Origin: SVTX01 sp045542075
GTDB taxonomy: Bacteria > Bacillota > Clostridia > Oscillospirales > CAG-272
Direction of reading: 5' to 3'
NCBI GenBank assembly: GCA_045542075.1
Contig: JAZQKI010000009.1
Span: 1 to 19,967 of the forward strand
Length of the DNA: 19,967 nucleotides
How positions within the stretch are numbered: position 1 is the stretch's first letter; every line of letters starts with the position of its first letter. A model generated the notes under the pieces. The model searched no databases. It saw nothing but the letters and a program-made list of their open reading frames with translations, and was not told the DNA's origin. Made by a program: the position numbers and the translations under genes. Shown one piece after another: positions 15,095-19,967 of the stretch.

Positions 15095-15631
15095 TCACGT
15101 CGGAAAAACAAATGATTTATGACCTTTTACAATGATTTCATAAGTTATTTTTTCGGAAAGTATTTTGCCGTCTTTTGTAATCTCAACTTCTATCTCAAGA
15201 CTATATTCTTGTCCATCGGCTATTTCTACATCCTGTTTTGTAAATGTTACTCCATCAATCCATCCCTCATATACAGCCTCGTCATTTTTCTCAAACGTCA
15301 TTTCTTTGTCCACTTGAGAACTTAACAAGATATTCTCATTATCCCTCATAGCAACGCTTTTGATTATGACCTTATCTTCACCACTTTTTGAATATGCAGA
15401 AAGGTATATCTTATAATTTTGATGATCCACCGCCTTAATTTCAGGAATAAATACGACATTTTCAAGCTTTGCAAAATTCATTTCTTCCGAGGTAAAATAG
15501 TCATCGCTTTGATTATCCGTTATATTTTTAATATTGAATTCCAAATAACTTTCTCTTATACGGCACGATGGCAAAACTGACAGTATGCCTATAATTAACA
15601 TAAAAGTTATACATATTGATATTTTTTTCAT
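15095..15631 (-). CDS. Putative lipoprotein, unknown function
   Basis: No family recognised. The ATG at 15631 follows AAGGAG six bases upstream, so I chose it over a frame start at 15670. The product has 178 residues. The N-terminus MKKISICITFMLIIGILSVLPSC is a lipoprotein signal with lipobox LPSC and lipidated Cys23. The mature part is about 155 residues, rich in Asp, Glu, Lys and Ile, and looks like a beta-sandwich: short alternating strands such as VIIKSVAMR, EYSLEIEVEITKDG and KITYEIIVKG. That fold is inference from strand pattern only. It is AT-rich compared with its neighbours, as are the other two lipoprotein genes. It probably ends at the terminator at 14963-14990. I saw no convincing promoter directly upstream; it may be read from the ABC operon. 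Confidence 0.78.
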   Translation of the reverse strand: MKKISICITFMLIIGILSVLPSCRIRESYLEFNIKNITDNQSDDYFTSEEMNFAKLENVVFIPEIKAVDHQNYKIYLSAYSKSGEDKVIIKSVAMRDNENILLSSQVDKEMTFEKNDEAVYEGWIDGVTFTKQDVEIADGQEYSLEIEVEITKDGKILSEKITYEIIVKGHKSFVFPT

Positions 15632-15641
15632 CTGGCGCTCC

Positions 15642-15758
15642 TTAATCAAATATAGGAATCTTTTCTTCAAATTGAGCTTTTGTATTGCTGTTTCCCGTTA
15701 GGTAATATGGCATACCATCTGCAATATAATAATTGTCTGTGCCAATGTATAATTTACA
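15642..15758 (-). pseudogene. Possible C-terminal gene remnant upstream of a lipoprotein gene
   Basis: A stop-bounded open stretch of 38 codons ends with ...KAQFEEKIPIFD and a TAA whose bases overlap the ribosome binding site of the next gene (TAAGGAG). Before that it reads YIGTDNYYIADGMPYYLTGN, a composition more like real protein than random AT-rich DNA. It has no good start: the only ATG (15713) would give 23 residues and lacks a clear ribosome binding site. It may be the tail of a lost gene or an upstream peptide translationally coupled to the lipoprotein. Chance is a real alternative. Confidence 0.25.
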
Positions 15759-16752
15759 TTATCAATATAAACATCAGTATTAAAGCGAGCAGTATCCATA
15801 CGCCCGCGGATATAACCACTGCATACCAATGCTTGCTCTTTTTTCTGACATTTGCAAATACAAGTCCTAAAGCCAAAAACGGCAAAGGAAGAACAAAGCC
15901 AACAAACACGTAGGGTATCCAGAACAGAGCCATAGGCATTTCCGAATTGTTGTCGTCGGTCTCGAAGTTCGAGGTTCTGTGTCTGGGGTCAAAATTGGCG
16001 TCCGCGACCGTGTCGCGCATCTCACCCTCAAGCTTCATGAGCTCGACCTCGCCCGAACGGAAGGAAAAGTTGCCGTCCGCGTCAAAATGCGTATTGTCAA
16101 GCGAGTCAAAATGAACGTAATAATATTCGCTACCCATGTCAAAGATATATCCTTCATTATATTGGAATATTCCCTGCGAATCCTCGAATTGTACGTCATA
16201 TCTGATATAGTCCTGAAGCTCGCGCACGTCAAATGTATATCTGTTCTCTCCGTTAATATAAGCACTTCTGAGCTCCGCGGCAAGCGAGGCGCCTATTCTT
16301 GTATAATATGCCGAGGAATAATTCTCGTCAAGCACGAAGTAATACTCTCTTGCCGTTCCGTCCGCGAATCCGTCAAGTATCTGCTTGCCGGCCTCGGTCG
16401 CGTATATTATCGGTTCCCCGGTTTGAAGCCAGACTATTTCGCCGTATCTATCGTAGGAATTCACGGATGCTACCAGCCCCGAATTTACTCTTACGGTTCC
16501 GTCAAAATAATATATGCTCCACGGGTGCATCTCCGCATCTATGCCAAGCTCGTATTTGTAATATACCATACCCGTGCTTGCGGTCAGCGTCTTGCCGTTT
16601 TCCGAAAGATCCCATTCTATCGGTTCGTCATATTTGGCAGGCTTCTCTCCCGCCGACGCAAAAATCGTAAGGCTTGACGCAATAATTACGGTAAACATAA
16701 TAGCGCAAAGCAGCTTTTTCATAAAATTATTTTTCTTAAAAATATTCTTCAT
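15754..16752 (-). CDS. Secreted/membrane-anchored protein of the ABC operon, unknown function
   Basis: No family recognised. The 332-residue product starts with a Sec signal (residues 1-34, ending Ala-Ser-Ala before GEKPAK), followed by an extracytoplasmic domain of about 240 residues rich in Tyr, Asp and Glu. It ends with two hydrophobic helices (about 277-299 and 308-332) separated by a basic loop, NVRKKSKH. The ATG at 16752 is seven bases after AAGGAGG, which overlaps the permease stop region; a second Met at position 11 lacks such a site. The 12-base gap to the permease gene implies co-transcription and a role with the transporter, for example as a sensor or accessory subunit at the outer membrane face. 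That role is inference from position only. Confidence 0.8.
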   Translation of the reverse strand: MKNIFKKNNFMKKLLCAIMFTVIIASSLTIFASAGEKPAKYDEPIEWDLSENGKTLTASTGMVYYKYELGIDAEMHPWSIYYFDGTVRVNSGLVASVNSYDRYGEIVWLQTGEPIIYATEAGKQILDGFADGTAREYYFVLDENYSSAYYTRIGASLAAELRSAYINGENRYTFDVRELQDYIRYDVQFEDSQGIFQYNEGYIFDMGSEYYYVHFDSLDNTHFDADGNFSFRSGEVELMKLEGEMRDTVADANFDPRHRTSNFETDDNNSEMPMALFWIPYVFVGFVLPLPFLALGLVFANVRKKSKHWYAVVISAGVWILLALILMFILIM

Positions 16753-16764
16753 AAAAGCACCTCC

Positions 16765-17646
16765 TTACGCAAGATTGAGCCTTCGGCGTATGCAGTTCAT
16801 CGTGATGCTCCAGAATGTCAGAGCAACCGTCAGGATCACCGCGCAGACTATAAGCATTATAAGGAAGAAAACGGCACAGCCCTCTCCTAAGGTCGCACCC
16901 GTCAAAAGACGCGACAGTCCTATGGATATAAACGACATATTGAACAGGAACAATAATTCAGCTGCCGATGTTATCAGCGAATTTGAACCCAGATAAAGCC
17001 CTATTCCCGCAAGCACCTTGCGTCTTCTTGCAATTACCGAGCCCACAGTTATGCAGAGAAACACGAGAGTTATCTGAAAGAACGCGGTGCAGAGCATTGC
17101 AAATATAAATCCCAAAATGTAAGCAATAAGCCAGCCGCCGATAATATTCCAAAGCTCGCCCATGACGTACCCAAAGCCTATATACCCGTTAAGAGTGATA
17201 AAACCCTTCTCGGGCGTGGGCGCAAGAAGAAGAAATATAAACACTCCAAGTATCATCAGCCCTATCTCTGCCGCCGCCCATATCATAGCGTTGATGGTCT
17301 TTGAGAGAAGATGCGTTCTGCGGTTCACGGGTAACGTAAAGGTCAGATAGCCCTCGTCCGAGAAAAAGTTTTTATAATACCTGATAAATACGAGTATCTC
17401 GGTCACAACGAATGACGCAAATATCACAAAAAAGCACAGCATCAGTCCGACCATCGAAATTATACCTGTAATCGTCACCATAAGCTCCTCGGTATTTGAC
17501 AGAGCCGACTCGTTCAGCATAATCATTCCCGTGTATCCGCGCACACAAAACGCACCGAGTATCTCTGCCGCGACTACAACTATCGCCATTATCCACCAGA
17601 CTCTCCAGATGGATTTTATATCATATTTCAAGAGTTTACGGAGCAT
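16765..17646 (-). CDS. ABC transporter permease, ABC-2/YtrC-D type
   Basis: A 293-residue integral membrane protein with about six or seven hydrophobic segments (roughly 18-35, 58-88, 118-142, 165-205, 211-245 and 255-282). The cytoplasmic motif YYKNFFSDEGYLTFTLPVNRRTHLLSK is typical of permeases in GntR/YtrA-regulated exporters; DEGYLTFTLPV is its best recognised part. It should form the membrane channel paired with the ATPase encoded just upstream; its start overlaps the ATPase 3' end by 19 bases, implying translational coupling. The substrate is not evident. Related operons in Bacillus respond to cell-wall-active antibiotics, but I cannot infer that directly here. Confidence 0.88.
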   Translation of the reverse strand: MLRKLLKYDIKSIWRVWWIMAIVVVAAEILGAFCVRGYTGMIMLNESALSNTEELMVTITGIISMVGLMLCFFVIFASFVVTEILVFIRYYKNFFSDEGYLTFTLPVNRRTHLLSKTINAMIWAAAEIGLMILGVFIFLLLAPTPEKGFITLNGYIGFGYVMGELWNIIGGWLIAYILGFIFAMLCTAFFQITLVFLCITVGSVIARRRKVLAGIGLYLGSNSLITSAAELLFLFNMSFISIGLSRLLTGATLGEGCAVFFLIMLIVCAVILTVALTFWSITMNCIRRRLNLA

Positions 17647-18350
17647 CTGAACACCTCCCTGAATAAATCGTCAAGCGACTTGCCGTGCTCTGCGCGCACC
17701 TCGTCCGCGTTGCCCGACAGAATTATCTCGCCGCCAACACTCATAAACGCAAATTCGTCAAGCACAGGCTCTATATCGTATATAAGATGCGTTGTTATAA
17801 CAATCGTCGCCTCGGGATTGTAGTTTCCGATTATAGTCTGAAGAATATAATCTCTCGCCGCAGGATCAACTCCCGCAATGGGTTCATCGAGCAGATAAAG
17901 TCTTGCTCTGCGCGACATCACAATAACAAGCTGCACCTTTTCCTTTGTTCCCTTTGAAAGCGTGCGGAGCCTTGAATCTGTACTTATTCCAAGGTCAGAA
18001 AGCATTTTTCTTGCCAACTCGCTGTCAAAATCCTCGTAAAATTCCGAGAAAAATTCTATCAGCTCGCACACCTTCATTCCGCCGTCAAAATACGTTCTTT
18101 CGGGAAGATATGAAACTAAAGCGCAGGTCTCCTCGCCCTGAGGTATTCCGCAGATGTGTATTTCTCCAGAATCGGGAACGAGTATTCCGCAGACAAGCTT
18201 TATCAAGGTTGACTTTCCGCAGCCGTTAGGTCCGAGCAGACCCACTATCTTACCCGCGGGCAAAGTAAGATTGAAGTTGTCAAGAACCTTGTGTCTGCCG
18301 CCCTTATAGCTCTTGCACAGGTTCGTACAGCTTAAAATGGGTGTATTCAT
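17628..18350 (-). CDS. ABC transporter ATP-binding protein, YtrB type
   Basis: The 240-residue ATPase that powers the transporter. Walker A GPNGCGKST at 40-48, signature LSKGTKEKVQ at 131-140, Walker B LYLLDEP at 151-157, D-loop AGVD at 159-162, and switch His188 in ITTHLI. All catalytic elements are present. The signature LSKGT differs from the classic LSGGQ, as is common in the YtrB-like group. Its ATG (18350) overlaps the GntR stop by four bases (ATGA), and its 3' end overlaps the permease start by 19 bases. The tight overlaps point to a single operon with coupled translation and matched amounts of regulator, ATPase and permease. Confidence 0.93.
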   Translation of the reverse strand: MNTPILSCTNLCKSYKGGRHKVLDNFNLTLPAGKIVGLLGPNGCGKSTLIKLVCGILVPDSGEIHICGIPQGEETCALVSYLPERTYFDGGMKVCELIEFFSEFYEDFDSELARKMLSDLGISTDSRLRTLSKGTKEKVQLVIVMSRRARLYLLDEPIAGVDPAARDYILQTIIGNYNPEATIVITTHLIYDIEPVLDEFAFMSVGGEIILSGNADEVRAEHGKSLDDLFREVFRCSVNS

Positions 18351-18709
18351 AATTCTTCCTCCTCCTTTATATAACTTATGAGCTCCTCAGTGGAAAGACC
18401 AAGCTGCTTTGCCTCGTATATCAGATTGCTGACCGCTCTTTTGCGAGCCTTATCCCTCGCCGCATCAAGAGCCGCCTGGTCTGATGTGACAAATCTCCCC
18501 ACCGTTCCTCTGGAGCAGAGCAAGCCCTCCTCCTCAAGCACAGTAAGCGCCTTTTGCATAGTGTTTGGGTTAACCGCCGCCTCGTAAGCGAGCTGTCTTA
18601 CGGTCGGTATCTGCTGATCGGGCAAATACTTTCCGCTCAGTATCTCACATCTCAAGCGATCGGCTATCTGCAAAAACACCGCTTCGCGTCGGTTAAATAT
18701 CCACGCCAT
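18347..18709 (-). CDS. GntR-family transcriptional regulator, YtrA type
   Basis: A 120-residue regulator, the short size of the YtrA subfamily. Residues 1-76 form the GntR winged helix-turn-helix (QIADRLRCEILSGKY, then PTVRQLAYEAAVNPNTMQKAL, then LEEEGLLCSRGTVGRFV). The remainder is a short helical dimerisation arm without a large ligand domain. The ATG at 18709 follows AAAGGAGAG seven bases upstream. It is the first gene of the operon and lies behind a promoter containing a perfect inverted repeat (18726-18749), so negative autoregulation of the operon is very likely. The inducer is unknown. Related YtrA-type repressors are released by cell-wall-targeting compounds, which I only infer as possible. 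Confidence 0.93.
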   Translation of the reverse strand: MAWIFNRREAVFLQIADRLRCEILSGKYLPDQQIPTVRQLAYEAAVNPNTMQKALTVLEEEGLLCSRGTVGRFVTSDQAALDAARDKARKRAVSNLIYEAKQLGLSTEELISYIKEEEEL

Positions 18710-18725
18710 GTATGATCTCTCCTTT

Positions 18726-18749
18726 CTTGTATTATCCTCTTAATACAAG
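18726..18749 (-). promoter_or_regulatory. Inverted-repeat operator for the GntR/ABC operon
   Basis: CTTGTATTA (18726-18734) and TAATACAAG (18741-18749) are perfect 9-base arms around a 6-base spacer. The site touches the -10 box and covers the expected transcription start, and it ends 16 bases before the gntR ATG, ahead of its ribosome binding site. Binding by the dimeric product would block the promoter. The link to this regulator is inference from position and symmetry. Confidence 0.75.
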
Positions 18750-18776
18750 AATAGCATATCAAGGGAAATATGTCAA
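18748..18776 (-). promoter_or_regulatory. Sigma-A promoter for the GntR/ABC operon
   Basis: TTGACA (18776-18771), a 17-base spacer and TATTCT (18753-18748) on the minus strand. The -35 box is perfect and the -10 box has two mismatches. The operator overlaps its downstream edge, as expected for a repressed promoter. The terminator of the preceding Nudix gene ends only about 12 bases upstream of the -35. Confidence 0.85.
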
Positions 18777-18794
18777 TATATTTTCGCAAAAAAA

Positions 18795-18832
18795 GAACAA
18801 AGACCGCCGCAGTTATGCAACCATCCTTGTTC
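18795..18832 (-). terminator. Intrinsic terminator after the Nudix gene
   Basis: On the minus strand GAACAAGGA (18832-18824) pairs with TCTTTGTTC (18803-18795) in a 9-bp stem with one G-U pair; the loop contains a short GTT/AAC helix. It is followed by TTTTTTT (18794-18788). It begins directly after the Nudix stop codon and insulates the GntR promoter. Confidence 0.8.
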
Positions 18833-18835
18833 CTC

Positions 18836-19276
18836 TTAAAATCCGCCGAGCTTGTGCTCGCGGAGATATTCAATTGCCGCGTCAAACACTCTCTTGTCGT
18901 TATCGTGCGTCAGTGCCTCTCTCGCGTCCCCTATCGGCACCCATTCAACCTCCGCTATCTCTCCCTCGCGGGCCTCGATCTCGGATTGCTTTGTAAACGC
19001 CAAAAAATAAATGACCTCCTTTGTGGAGTTGGGGCGGGGCTTGTAATTTACGGACTCGCGAAAGCTCTCGCTGATATGTATCCTCACCGATGTCTCCTCG
19101 CGGACCTCGCGCTCTGCCGTCATTTTCTCGGTCTCTCCCTTTTCAACGTGTCCCTTGGGGAACGAGCGATGTCCGCCGCCTGTATGACGTATCATAAGTA
19201 TGTACGTGTTTTTTTTGCCGTCCTCCTGCTTTTCATTTCGCAGGACCAACGCGCCGCAGGATTTTTCACGGAGCAT
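18836..19276 (-). CDS. Nudix hydrolase, dinucleoside polyphosphate type
   Basis: A 146-residue Nudix enzyme that should cleave a nucleoside diphosphate linked to another moiety in the cytoplasm. The Nudix box runs from Gly42: G42, E48, R56-E57, E60-E61, which supplies the metal-binding glutamates. The glycine that normally follows (box position EExG) is serine here (Ser63). SFPKGHVEKGE before and in the box resembles the diadenosine tetraphosphate hydrolase subgroup (NUDT2-like), so Ap4A is a reasonable guess but unproven. The ATG at 19276 has AAAGGA about 11 bases upstream. It lies 66 bases after infB, with a hairpin between, and ends in its own terminator; it may be transcribed from the infB operon. 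Confidence 0.88.
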   Translation of the reverse strand: MLREKSCGALVLRNEKQEDGKKNTYILMIRHTGGGHRSFPKGHVEKGETEKMTAEREVREETSVRIHISESFRESVNYKPRPNSTKEVIYFLAFTKQSEIEAREGEIAEVEWVPIGDAREALTHDNDKRVFDAAIEYLREHKLGGF

Positions 19277-19303
19277 ATCTTTACCCGTCCTTTCATAGAA
19301 TCC

Positions 19304-19332
19304 CTCGTTGGGGGATCATATCCCCCAACGAG
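19304..19332 (-). other. Perfect 13-bp hairpin between infB and the Nudix gene
   Basis: CTCGTTGGGGGAT (19304-19316) and ATCCCCCAACGAG (19320-19332) are fully complementary around a 3-base loop. It lies 10 bases after the infB stop. On the minus strand it is followed by GGATTCTATG, with no U-tract, so it is not a classic intrinsic terminator. It could protect the upstream mRNA from 3' decay, be a processing site, or be a weak terminator. Confidence 0.7.
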
Positions 19333-19342
19333 AATTTAGACG

Positions 19343-19895
19343 TCAGTCTCTCTCTACCTCTTCCATTACGAAAGCCTCGAGTATATCGGACACCTTGATA
19401 TCGTTGAACTTGTCAAGTCCGATACCGCACTCGTATCCCTGTGCGACCTCCTTGACGTCGTCCTTAAATCTCTTGAGCGAGGATATCTTATCCTCGAATA
19501 TTACTATACCGTCACGGACAACTCTTATCTGGGCCGCTCTGGTTATCTTACCGTCAAGCACGTAAGAGCCCGCAATGGTTCCAACACCGGGAACACGGAT
19601 AGTCTGACGTACCTCTGCGTGACCGAGCAGGTTCTCACGGAAGGTAGGCGCAAGCATACCCTTCATTGCCTTTTCGATCTCTTCCAGGCACTCGTAGATA
19701 ATACGGTAAGTACGGATATCCACCTCATTCTGAGTTGCGCTTTCGGTAGCACCTCTGTCGGGGCGGACGTTAAAGCCGACGATGATGGCCTGAGAAGCAG
19801 CGGCAAGCATTACGTCGTTCTCGGTAATACCACCGACCGCGGCGTGAATGACCTTTACCTTTACTTCCTCGCAGGAGAGCTTTTCCAAGGAAGCC
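19343..19895 (-). CDS. infB: Translation initiation factor IF-2, 5'-truncated
   Basis: IF-2 is the GTPase that places fMet-tRNA on the 30S subunit and promotes 50S joining. Only the last 183 residues are present: ASLEKLSCEEVKVKVIHAAVGGITENDVMLA, then IIVGFNVRPD, GMLAPTFREN, GHAEVRQTIRVPGVGTIAG and the end SLKRFKDDVKEVAQGYECGIGL...MEEVERD. These correspond to the IF-2 C-terminal domains (C1 and the fMet-tRNA-binding C2). The GTPase domain and N-terminus are missing because native sequence stops at about 19895 and adapter begins. The apparent TTG start at 19909 and its five leading residues are encoded wholly or partly by adapter; a stop codon in the adapter closes the frame. The truncation is an assembly artefact, not a broken gene. 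Confidence 0.97.
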
Positions 19896-19967
19896 AAGTC
19901 GGAGGCCAAGCGGTCTTAGGAAGACAATGTCATAAATCAACTCCTTGGCTCACAGAACGACATGGCT
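19896..19967 (+). other. Sequencing adapter with sample barcode (MGI/BGI)
   Basis: Bases 19896-19927 match the 32-base DNBSEQ adapter starting AAGTCGGAGGCCAAGCGGTC. Bases 19928-19937 (TGTCATAAAT) occupy the 10-base barcode position. Bases 19938-19967 are the first 30 bases of the reverse complement of the second adapter, starting CAACTCCTTGGCTCACAGAA. The remaining 12 bases of that 42-base adapter are the first 12 bases of the window. Identity is from memory of the published adapters; the order and spacing fit exactly. Confidence 0.96.

Noticed and set aside
19343..19909. A complete 188-residue protein starting from TTG at 19909
   Set aside because: The start codon and the first five residues come from adapter bases. 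The native frame begins inside IF-2, so this is a truncated infB and not a short stand-alone gene.
1..19967. A 20-kb circular plasmid or phage carrying RNA polymerase genes
   Set aside because: The apparent closure runs through library adapter and a barcode. There are no replication, partition, mobilisation or phage genes, and the gene set is chromosomal housekeeping.

Overview
The window looks like a chromosomal segment of an anaerobic-type Firmicute, most likely an uncultured gut Clostridia. The evidence is the Firmicute form of RpoB, RpoC, S12 and IF-2, strong AAGGAGG-type ribosome binding sites, near-perfect sigma-A promoters (TTGACA, 17-base spacer, TATAAT), and a YtrA-type GntR/ABC operon. 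I cannot assign a genus. All genes I support lie on the minus strand, so transcription runs from high to low coordinates. Nothing I see is a plasmid, phage, IS element, CRISPR array, tRNA or rRNA gene.

The ends of the window are not biological. Bases 19896-19967 followed by bases 1-12 spell a complete MGI/BGI (DNBSEQ) library adapter with a 10-base sample barcode. It joins a truncated infB to a truncated fusA. The record is best read as a chromosomal contig running from infB to fusA that was falsely closed into a circle through adapter sequence.

Layout in transcription order: (1) the 3' end of infB (translation initiation factor 2), a hairpin, then a Nudix hydrolase gene with its own terminator; (2) a four-gene membrane operon of GntR repressor, ABC ATPase, ABC permease and secreted/membrane-anchored protein, driven by a consensus promoter that overlaps a perfect 9+6+9 inverted-repeat operator; (3) a lone AT-rich lipoprotein gene with a terminator, preceded by a possible gene remnant; (4) a two-gene unit, HAD phosphatase (phosphoglycolate phosphatase-like) then RsmF-like 16S rRNA m5C methyltransferase, with consensus promoter and terminator; (5) two tandem AT-rich lipoprotein genes of unknown function with a terminator; (6) rpoB-rpoC, with its own consensus promoter and a 15-bp hairpin after rpoC; (7) rpsL-rpsG-fusA (the str operon), again with its own consensus promoter and a structured leader.

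The information-processing genes (RNA polymerase beta and beta', S12, S7, EF-G, IF-2, rRNA methyltransferase) are housekeeping. The accessory parts are the inducible-looking ABC operon, probably responding to envelope or antibiotic stress, and the small lipoproteins. The points most worth checking are the adapter junction, a non-canonical N-terminal bridge helix in RpoC, an arginine in S12 at the position where K88R gives streptomycin resistance in other bacteria, and the GntR operator. I found no clear evidence of a wholly new system.
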